Positions 11,126-22,474 of a stretch of DNA of 64,000 nucleotides are shown here, one piece after another. Position 1 is the stretch's first letter. Each line of letters starts with the position of its first letter. The notes beneath the pieces are model-generated. The model was not told the DNA's origin and searched no databases. It saw only the letters and a list, made by a program, of their open reading frames with translations. The stretch is from Apium graveolens (Eukaryota; Streptophyta; Magnoliopsida; Apiales; Apiaceae), in assembly GCF_009905375.1 (NCBI RefSeq), contig NW_027417480.1, positions 46,685 to 110,684 of the forward strand, read 5' to 3'. A program made the position numbers and the translations under genes.

Positions 11126-14100
11126 TGTAATAACCCCAAATTTTGGAAATTTTTGTAACCCTTATGAATAGTGATTTTGCTGATTATACTGATTAAGAAA
11201 AATTTTCATGCCACATTATGTAGCAGTTCTTTTATTGATATTCCGAGATCTTATCAGTACTCTATATGGTATATATGTGTATGTAAAGATCGTCAGAATC
11301 CAAATTCGAACACTTTGATTTTTTCCGAAAAAATCCACCAGATACCGAAAGAATGGAGTATAAGGTAGCATGATTAAAAGGATTTAAATTCAAGGATTAA
11401 AAGAAAGGATCATATAAGGAATATAATATATTGAGAAAGGTTTAGGGGAACCCAAGTAATAAGATCCCGTATATGATCCCTCAAATGATTAGCCAGAACA
11501 AACGATAAACGAGTCGTAAAATAATTAAATGACAAGTAATTCAAGAGAGATTAATGCAAGGATTATGGATGATAATCAAGCAATTAAGTAAGGGTTAGCA
11601 TAAGAAGATGCTTCCACCACCAAGTGATGACAAGTGGCAAATGATGAAGTCACCAAGATGATGTCATGCTTAGTCATACTCCACTCACTTTAATTAACCA
11701 AAAAATCATCCAAATATCCCATTCACTTCATTTTCCACCATAAAAACATTCAACAAAGAAAACACTCTCCCAAGAACACCTAGCTCTCAGCTTCTTCATC
11801 TTTTCAAGGAGAAAAATTCCAAAAATCAAGATTCTAGCTTTGTTAAATTGCAAGGTAATTACCCAAGGTCCCTTATGATTAGATAAGCATATCCTAGGAG
11901 TTTAAGCTTCTATTTCTTCATGAATCTCTTCCAATAAATCAAGGAAAAAGATGATGAATAGTGTTTTCAAGATTACTAACTTTATTTTCTTTGATTTCCT
12001 TTAAGATCCAAGCATTCCTAAGTTATCTCAAGGCTTCTTAAGGCTTCCTAGCTACTCTAATCACTCCAAGGAGGGTATAACCCCTCCAAACCCTAACTTT
12101 GATTTGAGTATTAGGTTTGGTTTTGTTTGTTATTGTTCATAAGAGCATGATTCATGTATATATAGAGTTTAGTTGGATTTGTAATGAGTTTGAGTTATAG
12201 ATCTTGGTTATTGGTTAATGAACCTTAGTATGGTTAGTAGCTTTTGTTTGTGATTGAATGAGTTGGATAAAACATGAAGTAATGGACTGATTTAGTGAGG
12301 TTTGGATGTATTTTGGTTGTAATGTTGGTTGTAAGTTGGTTTGTGATTGATTTGGAGTAGTATAAAATTTGGTAATCGCGTAAACATAGCCGTCGTAATG
12401 CCCGATTTACCTTAGACTGTTTTTGTTCTTAACTTCAGGACCCATGAACTCACTGTTAAATTCTGACCATTGCCATGTTTAGATAGTTCATGTTACGAGC
12501 TTCATTTTGATATGTGGTTCGCTTGAATCCGATATACGGTTTAGGAGAAACGACCGTTTTAAGTAACGGTGTTTTGCGGACGAACCATTTCCCCTCGCCT
12601 TACTTTGAAACCTTGGTTAAGGTCATTAAATGACTATTTGGAGCATGAAATAATTATGTAAGGTTAAAGGGTCAGTTGGTAGGGTATTCACGAAAGCATC
12701 GCCTTAAAATTCTTAATGGTTAATTTATTAAAAATGGTGGAGCCGAGGGTACTCGAACGACTTATGTGATTCGTTAAGCGTAGGAGTGACCATAAGCAAA
12801 CGTTAGGGTTCAATTGATTTAAGTCTAGTTTCTTAAGCGACCGTGGTTTAATTCCGACTTATGTTTTTGTTCATAGGTTATCGGACCCACTCTAAGCTTA
12901 AGTCTATCCGGGAACACTCAGGCAAGTTTTCTACCCGTATAACTGTTGTTGTGATGTATATATGTATATGCATTATCTTGTGATAAGTGCATGGTTATTA
13001 TTAGCAAAGTCTTGCGATATATTGGATCATGTGATATGATATTTATATGCATGCCTATTTCGTAATCTTGATATCTAATTGTTGATTCAAATGCTTATAA
13101 GTTGCATAATACCTATGCTAGAGATAAACAGTAGTTGCGTATACCCTTAGTATAGGGGACCCAAAGGTGAACATTTTCTAAACCGGGAGTCGATGTTCCC
13201 GAGTATAATATATATATATTTATATATAGATATAGATATAGTTTTCAAAACTATTAATCGAATAAGGTTTATTCGATACCTTTATTTTATTTAATGAATA
13301 TTCTTTTGAATATTCATTCGAGGACTTATGACTCCGCTTATTTTATTTAGTGAATATTATTTTGAATATTCATTCGAGGAATTATGACTTCGCTTCTTTT
13401 ATTAAATAATATTCTTTATTTTATTAAAGAATAATGTTTCGATAATCAAACCTATTTTCGATTATCCAAATAAAGATCGTACTTTCGTATAAATATATCT
13501 TTGGTTATTTATTATTCATTTCAAGTATGAGTTTTAAACTTCTACTTCAATTATTTTTATAAAGATTATCCTTATGGGAATATTATTTAAATAATAATAT
13601 TCAGATAATTTGTAACATATCGGGACTGATTTATTTCATTAAATCAGCATTACTCCAAACATTCTTAAAAATGTTTTCGAGTCTTAAAAATGATTTTAAA
13701 AGTTAGAGCGGATCCCAAAACTCGTTTTCAAATTTAAGATCTTCCTTTCGAAGGGGATTTAAACACTCGCTTAAAAATTGAGGGATCCAGCTCTGTGGTG
13801 TATTTTACAGTCGTAACGAGGTTGCTGTTTTGATAAATGAATTAATTACTTACCCAACGTTCGGGAAGTAAGTCCATCCAATTGAGTCGGCATAAGTGAC
13901 AGGCCGGGGTACGGTCTATCAAACTGTAAGTGGCTGGGTGGTAGTCCATCAACGCGTAAGAGGCCGGGTGGCGGTCCAGCACAAGGTCCTAATGCGGCCA
14001 GGGTGATGACCGGTGGGGGATTCATCCATCTACTAGTAGAAAAGGTTACTTATTGGTATCTTTGCCTGATCAGCAAGATATCGGATTTATGCCAAAATTC

Positions 14101-15164
14101 TTTTCTTTCCAAATTCATTGGATATTACAACTCTGTTCATACTTTACATGACAGAGGTTTTCAGGAAATGTATGAAATATATATATATATATATGGATAT
14201 ATATATATCGGTACTTAATGAAGCATCTCGTAACTTTATTTCATTCAATAATATTTCAAAGATTGAATCTACTCAAGTCTTATCTTGTAGTCTCATCTGT
14301 GTGATGAACTTTTGAAACTAATTATAACTTGAACGGTGGTAGTTCAAGTAGTATTCAGAAAAGATATAAGTGTATTGGAGTATCTTGTAACTTCATCTTT
14401 TCAACTTATATCTAGTAAATGATTATCTTATACATGACAAAGATTTTCAGAAAAATGTTGAGACAAGGTTAGATATATGAGATCACCTTGCAATAATTTT
14501 TTATACAGTTATAAATTGGAACTTTGTGTATATTATATATGTCAGAGGATTTCAAAGATTTGAGAAGTATATATGTATATATATACTGAATATTTTATGA
14601 CTTGGTCGCGTTAAGATATCAAACTTGATTCATATCTGCTTGACCAAGACTTTCATGAGTACTATGATGAGAATGCTCATATATTGTTAATCCTTATACA
14701 TATTATTTTGGTGGGCTTGTTGCTCACCCTTGCTTTCTTTTTTCATCACACAACAACAGATAGAAAAGATGAACATGACCAAGCTTCCAATTCGCAAGTG
14801 GTTAGGAAACGTTCCGCAGTTTCCTGGAAACGTTGATGCCGCTGTAGCTGAGGTAGGAATTACCAATAGGCTAGGCTTCCAACTTTTGATGCACCAGACT
14901 TATGTATCTATATGAATTGTAATAATGGCAAGGAAATGTAAATTTATTCAGAAACCCTTTTGAGGTGTAATGGCTTATAATTATGGAATAAAATGACTTG
15001 TGTTATTTTTGGATATTCATATCTGAGACTATAACTTGTGGTGTGTGTGTATATTGTGGGGTCACTTTACGCAGTAGTTGGTTGATTATTAAGATCAAGT
15101 ATTATTAAAGGAAATGAAACTCATGACAACCCGGATCCCCGACCCCGGATTTAGGGGTGATACA
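11126..15164 (+). mobile_element. W: 4.04-kb solo LTR (chromovirus-like gypsy) inside copia B
   Basis: It begins TGTAATAACCCC and ends GGGGTGATACA. It is flanked by perfect ATATC duplications (11121-11125, 15165-15169), and removing it rejoins the copia B pre-integrase codons. There is no coding frame, PBS or polypurine tract inside, so it reads as a solo LTR. Its ends (CCCCAAA near the start, CCCCGGATTTAGGGG near the end) resemble those of X and Y in reverse, which supports a Ty3/gypsy chromovirus origin. A TATA-like CCATAAAAAC lies near 11738, leaving over 3 kb of R/U5. The rest is AT-rich with no gene visible. Confidence 0.82.
13855..13990 (+). repeat. W: degenerate GC-rich tandem repeat
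   Basis: A unit of roughly 35-40 bp containing GTAAG, GGCCGGG and CGGTCCA/CGGTCTA recurs three to four times in an otherwise AT-rich LTR. Units drift in length, so exact borders are arbitrary. Confidence 0.5.
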
Positions 15165-15307
15165 ATATCTCAGAATTTTTCCCATGTTACCATCTCCATA
15201 AGAAACTCCTAGGCCTCTTTCTCCATAAAGTCTAAGAGCAGGGCTTTATTTCTAGTCATATATCCTGAACATCCACTATCCAGTACCAGGATGTTTTTCC
15301 TATTTCC
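15165..15307 (-). pseudogene. copia B: protease
   Basis: In the frame that starts with Gly at 15307 the minus strand reads NILVLDSGCSGYMT, the D-S-G catalytic box of a copia aspartic protease where relatives have CSRHMTG. A frameshift and stop follow within about 30 codons. The C-terminal half continues after W at 11125. The enzyme cleaves the gag-pol polyprotein. Confidence 0.8.
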
Positions 15308-15346
15308 CTGCAATCACAAAGACCACTAATGGTTAGTTTTAAGGAC
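15308..15346 (-). other. copia B: GT...AG segment at the gag/pol junction (39 nt)
   Basis: On the minus strand a TGG codon (15349-15347) is followed by GT at 15346, a CTAAC branch-point-like motif, in-frame TAG and TGA, a T/G-rich run and TTGCAG ending at 15308, then GGA. Gag and pol are in the same frame here but separated by the two stops; removing 39 nt joins Trp to Gly in frame. Equivalent segments occur in D (23789-23826) and C (62525-62559). Splicing is inferred, and the length is well below usual plant introns. Confidence 0.4.
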
Positions 15347-17657
15347 CCAGACTTGCTTGGATCCTTTGGCTTTTTAAGTTTATTAGCATTAGCAGCGGAT
15401 TTAATATCATAGTTTATGCTAACATGCTGTTTATCAGAACTTATATCAGACTTTGCATCAGACTTTACACTAGAAGGAATTAAAACAACTTTCTTCAAAG
15501 AAGGTTTTATTTGATAATAATCATAGTATAAACTATGATATTCCTTACAAGTATAAATGGAATGTCATAAACTTCCACAATGAAAACAAGGATTTTGTGG
15601 CTTAAACCTAACAGACTGACTCTTAACTCCTGACCTAGGAGGTAAAGACTTTATATTCTTATTATTCCTGTAAAAAGAAGCAAGATGGTTAGAGTTTCCA
15701 CAGTTATAACATTTCTTTCTAGGAGCATTAGGAACATGCATATAATTATTGCTTTTATTCACACCTTCCTTTCCATTCCTATTTTTCCTAGCTGCCTTAA
15801 CCTTGTTGACATTCCTTATTTCTTTCAGCTTATGCTTAAGCTGCTTCTTTGTCATTAAGCCTATGTTGACTTCAGCTGGTTTATCCTGTTCTAATTTGTC
15901 AGAAGTTGACTTCTCCTTAACTTCTGTCACAGACTCTTTCATCTTTTCAGAATCAGACTTTACAGTTTTAGCTACAAACTTAACAGGATTTACCTTTGGC
16001 TTAACGGTTTGTTTAACAATAATTGGCTCAATTTGTTCAGTTCCATTTTCACTTTTATCATCTCCATAACCTAAGCCCTCTTTCCAGTTTCCACTACTTA
16101 ATAAATTCTGAGTTGTCCTGCCAGAGTTAGTCCAGGTCCTGATAATCTCTTTTTCTTTTTCTAACTCAGTTTTGAGAGATTTATTCAATTTTAGCAATTC
16201 ATCTCTAACATAAAAAGCATCATCTCTCTCTTTCTGAGTTTGATGGAACCTAACTAACTCTTTTTCTAAATAATCATTCCTTTTCTTATAAGCAAAATTT
16301 TCAGAAGTTAATTTTTCACATGTTAAAGTTTGATCTTTGTAGCTAATAAACATGGTTTTAAGATATAATCTCAACTCAGTAATATCATCAGTATGAAAGG
16401 CATAAGTTGTTTGAGGTACCTTTAATTCAGCAGTTTCAGGGCTGCCATCAACATTTGCCATTAAAGCATAATCCACTTAATCTTCAGAATCTGAAGAGTC
16501 TGTCTAGCTTTTCTTCTTTGTGATAAGTGCCTTGCCTTTGTCACTCTTTCCTTTCTTGTAGTCAGGAGATATGTGGCCTCTTTCACCACAATTGTAGCAT
16601 TTGACTTTTGAGTTATCTCCTCTGTCAGACTTTGCACTTTTGCCTTCATACTTTCTGAACCCTTTCTTATCAGTACTTCCACCTTTCTTGAAAACCTTCT
16701 TTCCCCTTCTGAATTTCCCATAGGCTATCTTTGTGATACCCTTCACCATAAGAGCACACAATTTCATCATCTCTTCATCAGCATCTATTTCAGGTAAACT
16801 TTCAGTTTCTGAATCATCATCATCAGAACTTGATGATTCTGAATCAGACTTTGTGATGAGAGCTTTTCCTTTGCCTTTCTTTGAGACAGCCACTTTGGGG
16901 AATTCCTCCCAAGCCTTAAGAGCAATTGTCCTTGACTTTCTCCCTTGTCTCTTTTTCTTTGATCCATCTCAAGTTCATAAGTCTTGAGCATACCATAAAT
17001 TTCATCAAGAGCATAGTTGTCTCTTATAATAGAAGCCTTCAAATCCCAACTTTCAGGAAGAGCTAAAAGGAATTTTAGATTTGAATCTTCAAGATCATAT
17101 TCCTTGTCCACTAGTGACAGATCATTCAAGAGTTTGACAAACCTGTCATATAAGTCGGTTAATGACTCATCACTTTTTGAGTCAAAGTGCTCATACTCTT
17201 GAGTGAGTATAGTCCTCCTGTTCTTCTTGATTGCACCAGTTCCCTGACATCTTATCTCCAAAGCATCCCATATCTCCTTTGCAGTCTTGTAATGAATTAC
17301 CCTGTTTGACATGATATTATCAATGGCACTATGCAGCAAATGCCTTACCTTTGCATCCTTGGCAATGGATGAGATATCTTCAGCTGTATACTCACTTTTC
17401 TCCTTTGGTATGGTCTTTGCTGGCTGATCTGCAACTACAACAGAGAGCTTGGTTGGCTTATGCGGTCCTTCATTTATTCTGTCAAGGTATTTTGGATCTG
17501 TAGCTTCCAGAAACATAGCCATCTTCACTTTCCATATGGGGTACTCAGAAGGTCTTAGTATGGGAACCCTAATAGTCTCATATCGACTGTGGATTTGAGT
17601 CTTTTGAGTTTCTTCAGTTTTGGCAGGCTTGGTTGGATTTTCTGCTTCTTTAGACAT
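15347..17657 (-). pseudogene. copia B: gag
   Basis: The start ATG at 17657 opens a 290-codon gag core with YPIWKVKMAMFLEATDPKYL and NCKTAKEIW-like IHYKTAKEIWDALEIRCQG, as in copia (UBN2-type) capsid proteins. The chain then shifts frame to 16893-16504, which holds a first zinc knuckle CYNCGERGHISPDY, and to 16476-15565 with a coiled coil (about residues 30-100) and a second knuckle CYNCGNSNHLASFY. In both knuckles the last Cys is Tyr (TGC to TAC), so zinc binding would be lost. The gag frame ends shortly after the Trp codon at 15349-15347. Confidence 0.88.
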
Positions 17658-17697
17658 GATTGTTTTGGATCTTTACTGTATGTGTGTTAACAGATAG

Positions 17698-17709
17698 GCT
17701 CTGATACCA
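17698..17709 (-). other. copia B primer-binding site (initiator-Met tRNA)
   Basis: The minus strand reads TGGTATCAGAGC two bases from the LTR end at 17712. This is complementary to the 3' end of plant initiator-Met tRNA, the standard primer of copia elements. Confidence 0.93.
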
Positions 17710-17711
17710 CT

Positions 17712-18306
17712 TGTTAGGTCACACAAGACTGTAGAAGGGGGTTGAATACAATGTAGAATACAATCAAATCGATTTCGAACACAAGTAACAGTAAACAGAT
17801 ATATTCGATATAATAAACTCTGTTACAATGGAACTATTCTCTCTCAGTGATGAACAAATATCACGAGAGCTGCTAGGTTACAATGTATGATCTTCTCGAT
17901 AATGATAACACATATAGTATAAACCTATGTCTGTGTTTATATAGTACATAATTACAAGATAACTTCTAATTGATATGGGATATAATTCTGTCTCCTAAAA
18001 TATATCAATCAGATATCTTATACAAGTCTTTAAGTCCTCTAACTCTTTCCATGCATATCTTCTTTTGTATGAGTCTCGATCTTCTTTCCTTTAAATCAGC
18101 TTCCTTCCTTAACTGTTAGTCCTCCAGTACTTAAGTTCTGATATCCATCTTCTGATATTTATCTTCTAATAATCTAAGTCCTGATATCCTTAAGTTCTGA
18201 CTTCCAGTAAGTACTGATTTCAGTAAGTACTGATATTTCCTGTTTGTTAAGATCTGAAAACTAAACATGAAACATATTAGACATGACATCTCAAATATAT
18301 CTAACA
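17712..18306 (-). repeat. copia B 5' LTR (595 bp)
   Basis: The same ends and order as the LTR at 2372-2974, with only scattered differences, so the insertion is fairly recent compared with Z. It would supply the promoter for the element RNA. Motif AAGTTCTGAT occurs at 18133-18142. The right flank ACTTG (18307-18311) completes the target duplication. Confidence 0.93.
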
Positions 18307-19965
18307 ACTTGATAATGGCATAGGCTTATAGTTCTGATCTCTTTTCAACATATTTCAATGAAAAGCTTCTTTCTTCATCCAACTAGCGCCTGCAATGCAA
18401 TAACGCAAAAATACATAAAAAATACCAACAACTTGAGTCCAAAATACCAAATTAAGCATATATTGAAGTGTTCCAAGTAGATATAAAATCCACTTATCAC
18501 ACCCCAAACTTGAATCGATGCTTGTTCTCAAGCATAAACATACTCAAATCTATAAAACAAACCTAATGCATGAATGCAACTACGTGAATGCAACTAAATG
18601 ATAATGCAATCGATCCCCTCAGAATAACCATAACCAACCAACAAGAGAATGCCTCTAAGAATGCAATGACTTTTAACAGAGTTCGAATAAACCCCACGAA
18701 TGAACTCACAAACCAGAAACGTACGTGTGTAGATGCTTAACAGATATACTCTTGATACTAGATCAATAACCATAACTTATCTATCATCAAAACAATCATA
18801 AGTTTATAAACAGAATAGACGTTAAACACATAATGAATCACAACACCTCCTTTCTACTAGAGTTATACAAGGATTTATGCTATAATTGAACACATAACAA
18901 AGTTCGAATAAACCCCACGAACGAACTCACAAACCAGAAACGTACGTGTGTAGATGCTTAACAGATATACTCTTGATACTAGATCAATAACCATAACTTA
19001 TCTATCATCAAAACAATCACAAGTTTATAAACAGAATAGACGTTAAACGCATAATGACTCACAACACCTCCTTTCTACTAGAGTTATACAAGGATTTATG
19101 CTATAATTGAACACATAACAAAGATTCTTATTTGCTCGTGCAATGAATGAGGTCCCAAAAGACTTATGCAATAATACCCATGTAGCGAGCGTTAGGTTAG
19201 TGGATCCCAGACTATAAAGGCCTTAGTTCACTAGGCACAAAGTCCCCTAGAACTTAATAACTCGAGTATTAAAGAGCTCACTCTTGATCAATTATGCATA
19301 AACATATACTCTTTTTTTTCTTTTCTTTTCTTTTTCTTTTTTTTCAACAATTTATGAATGAGTGCGTTTCGCTCCATCTCATTCAACCCTAAACTACTCA
19401 TAAATTATGAGCCGGCTACTGGCCATTTGACGCCTAGCCTTATTCACAATTAGCAATGGAATCCAAGTTTTTCTCCAGATAAAAAAATCAGTGTTTTTAC
19501 GTTATTACGAGAATATCACAAATTCTAAATATAACCAAGTGATTAAATCTCAACAACAAATAAGTATGATCATGATCTAGATCAAAAGCAACCCTATAAG
19601 ACTTTGTGAAAATATTTTTTCTGGCATGCAAATCAATTCATTAGGATTGAAACATCCCTATATTCGCCATCACTACACTCACATCAACATCAACCAATCA
19701 ATCAGAAATAGCTCAATTTAAGGGATCATGTTATATGCATGCAAATGCAACTACATGGACTCACATAATAACACGAACAAAAATGCTAACAAATATGTCC
19801 TAAATGAACAATCATGCAAAAATATGAATGAACTACAACTAAACATACAATATGTATCTATATGAATCTATATGGACACACAGAAACTAATCCTTACATT
19901 ATCACCCCGAAACTTAAAATTTTCAATGTCCTCATTGAAGGTAATAATAAGGATTTCAGGCATAC
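18307..19965 (-). other. Z: 3' non-coding interior
   Basis: This is the Z sequence between its last ORF and its polypurine tract, continuing from 2371 once copia B is removed. Apart from a 221-bp tandem duplication and a T/C-rich run at 19310-19344 I see no gene in it. On the minus strand the stretch just after the ORF (TTCGGGGTGATAATG near 19905) resembles the purine-rich start of the long 3' region of Athila/Tat elements. Confidence 0.55.
18681..19122. repeat. Z: tandem duplication, 2 x 221 bp
   Basis: Bases 18681-18901 and 18902-19122 are near-identical direct copies (both begin GTTCGAATAAACCCCACGAA). Only a few transitions separate them. It looks like a recent local duplication, with no coding content. 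Confidence 0.85.
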
Positions 19966-20344
19966 CTAGTTGTCAGGAGGATCACCCTCCTCGGGTGGAG
20001 GATTATGTGGTCAATCAACCTCGACACCAGTGTCTCGAAAAATAGTACTGAGAGCGTGTGTCAAATATTCAGCAAAACGATTGTGAATGTCGTGCATGGC
20101 CTCTATACGCCTAGTCAATTGCTTGTACTTCTCATCACCAACACCACTCCTATCAACTGTCTGCAGCGCATGAGAAAAACCCTCTGTAGGCACGGGAGGA
20201 TCCGTCCGACCACCCTCTACATCAATAAAAATATATCCCAACCCCTTATCATGGGGTGCACCTAAGAATGAATAACTCAAGTGATCTGGTAGTGGGTTGA
20301 GCTCAAGCGTGGGAGCTTCTTCAATAGATGGCTCGAGATACTCC
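19966..20344 (-). pseudogene. Z: start of RT region fused in frame to a 3' ORF tail
   Basis: The frame enters from the protease side with EEAPTLELNPLPDHLSYSFLGA, typical of the sequence just before the RT of Athila/Tat gypsy elements. At about 20258 it passes without a stop into a different sequence (HDKGLGYIFIDVEGG), then a charged helical stretch (QLTRRIEAMHDIHNRFAEYL). It has a TGA where Trp is likely, and ends at TAG 19966-19968. RT, RNase H and integrase (over 2 kb in relatives) are absent. The 5' end of this frame lies beyond copia D at 33436. Confidence 0.65.
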
Positions 20345-21120
20345 TGTTGTGGATATGTTGCGAACTTGATGATTTCATTAACAAAACACCTTAGTAGATT
20401 TAACTTAGTGAAAAATGTAGCACTCGACGGATAAGGAATATAGTCCCGACGGATGATGATTTATTATCCATCGAGTGAGTAGCTTATGTAACAATAAGTC
20501 ATGTAGCACATTTCTGCAAACACCTTTGTTTAGATTCTGTAGTAGCATATAAGTCATGTTGACTTTAATTAGATATGTAGAATATGTTGATTAATTGTAC
20601 ATAGATGATGTCTTATAATTCTGCATAAATGAAATGAAGTCAAGTGCCAAAAAGCTACTCGACGGATGATCAACAATGCTACTCAACGGATGATCAACAA
20701 GGTAACCCGACGGATGATCATGTACCCGACGGATAATCAATTCAAACATCTGTTGACAGTGACAACACAATCACATGCGTCGAGTGTATGCAAAAGGAAT
20801 GTGGAAGCCTATTCAACTGGGTTTTTGAGAACAAAGAAGCATTACCATTTCCATGCTATTATGAAGATATTTAAAGATGCTGGAATAGAGTAATGAAGCA
20901 GCATAGTATTAGACTTGATGTGTTTTGTTTTATTATCTTGTCTTATTACTGTGTAATCTTGATGATATATAAACCAAGAATATCAATTAGAACAACAAGA
21001 AGACTAAGCAAGTAAATTCTCAGAGAAACATTTATAAGCTGTATTCTTAGCATTTCTCTGTAAGTTTAGTTGTTCTCATTTGTAAGAAGCTGTGAGCTAT
21101 CAAGCTTTGTAGAGTTCTCA

Positions 21121-21166
<46 letters not shown>

Positions 21167-21379
21167 GGTGGATACATTCAAATCCACCAGAAAGTTTTAA
21201 AGACTTGTGTTTTTATTACTTAGTGTTTTGATTCATTCCAAGTTATTATTCCGCACTTTGCAAATTAATTCACACACATATATATTTTAAGTTAGAACAT
21301 TTTTTAAACCAAGAAAAAGTTTCAAGAATTCTATTCAACCCCCCTTCTATAATTCTTGTTGCATTGTTAGGGACTAACA
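20345..21379 (+). repeat. copia D 5' LTR (1035 bp)
   Basis: Begins TGTTGTGGATAT and ends GGGACTAACA. Eight motif copies lie in the first half (20423, 20445, 20466, 20658, 20682, 20706, 20725, 20775). A TATA box TATATAAA is at 20966-20973. An (AT)n run at about 21125-21164 is much longer than in the 3' LTR. About 4 percent of bases differ from the 3' LTR in the first 165 bp compared by eye. Confidence 0.93.
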
Positions 21380-21381
21380 AT

Positions 21382-21393
21382 TGGTATCAGAGC
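21382..21393 (+). other. copia D primer-binding site (initiator-Met tRNA)
   Basis: TGGTATCAGAGC starts two bases after the LTR end at 21379, matching the complement of initiator-Met tRNA. Confidence 0.93.
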
Positions 21394-21430
21394 AAGCTCT
21401 TGAAGAACAAAGAGTTTAAAGATCACAACA

Positions 21431-22420
21431 AACAACAAGACGAACAAGAAGGATGTAGGAGTCAAGATTCCTTTTCTGGATAAAGATAATTACCATCATT
21501 GGAAGGTAAAAATGCATCTCTATTTACTTTCTCAAGATGAGGCCTATGTGGATTGCATAGAGAGAGGTCCTCATGTACCAATGAGAGCTGCAACTGGAAA
21601 TGAGCCATCAGTTCCCAAGCCAAGGCATGAATGGTCAGATCTTGATATTGAACAAGTCAGGAAGGATAAGAAGGCCATGAATATTCTGTTCAAAGGAGTT
21701 GATGGTGACATGTTTGACAACATCATCAATTGCAAAACTGCCAAGGAAGTTAGGGATACAATACAGATTATCTGTGATGGCACTGAACAAGTTAATGAAA
21801 ATAAGATGCAGCTGCTAATTCAGCAATATGAGCATTTTCATAGTGAAGATAGTGAGTCTCTCACTCACATTTTTAGTAGATTTCAAAAACTACTAAATGC
21901 TATGAAGTTGCATGGAAGGGTCTATCAGACAAAAGACTCCAATCTTAAGTTCCTTAGATCTCTTCCAAAAAATGGAAAACTATGAGAGTCTCATTGAGAA
22001 ACTCTCAAGATTACAAGGAGTTTACTTTCGAGAGACTGTATGGCATCCTAAAAACTTATGAGCTTGAAATAGAGCAAGATGAGAGGATGGAGAGAGGAAA
22101 GAAGAAAGAAGAATCCATTGCACTAGTTGCTGAGTTAGAGAAAGAGAAGGAGATGAAGATGGAAGCTGTTGAATCAACTTCAAAGGTCTGTGAAAATAAG
22201 GGCAAGGGGCTGGTAGTAGAAAATGAAGATTCTTTGAGCCAAGATGATATGGAGGATATTGATGAACATCTTGCATTTCTTTCCAGAAGATTTGCCAAGC
22301 TCAAGTTCAAGAAGAACTTTGGAGCAGCTAAGCCAAATAGAAACATGGTGGATAAATCAAAATTCAAATGTTTCAAATGTGGCTTAGCAGGGCACTTTGC
22401 CGAGTGAGTGTAGAAAGTCA
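21431..22420 (+). pseudogene. copia D: gag core and first zinc knuckle
   Basis: The frame is open from before 21431; the first in-frame ATG (21512) falls after the conserved KIPFLDKDNYHHWKVKM start, so the true start codon seems lost. The core includes NIINCKTAKEVRDTIQIICD and LNAMKLHGRVYQTKDSNLKF. A frameshift near 21985 leads into 21982-22407, which has a Lys/Glu-rich helix and the zinc knuckle CFKCGLAGHFAE. A small insertion at 22405-22415 breaks the knuckle just before its last Cys. Gag forms the particle and packages RNA. Confidence 0.85.
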
Positions 22421-22474
22421 GATTCCAGCAAAAATAAGTTTGAGCCTGTGGATTATAAATAGAAATACTTTAAG

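Larger units (their letters stand above)
2372..18306 (-). mobile_element. copia B, complete SIRE-like Ty1/copia element, interrupted by solo LTR W
   Basis: Two LTRs of about 600 bp in the same orientation bound this 15.9-kb element (about 11.9 kb without insertion W). Order on the minus strand: 5' LTR, initiator-Met PBS, gag with zinc knuckles, protease, integrase, reverse transcriptase, RNase H, a spacer with a short leader ORF, a 3' module, polypurine tract, 3' LTR. The insertion is flanked by perfect ACTTG duplications. Integrase before RT makes it Ty1/copia, and the post-pol module makes it SIRE-like. All reading frames carry stops or shifts, so it is a dead copy. Confidence 0.92.

Noticed and set aside
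17698..17709. tRNA-like sequence TGGTATCAGAGC (also at 21382, 53299 and, shorter, 58163)
   Set aside because: These are primer-binding sites complementary to initiator-Met tRNA, not tRNA genes; no cloverleaf surrounds them.
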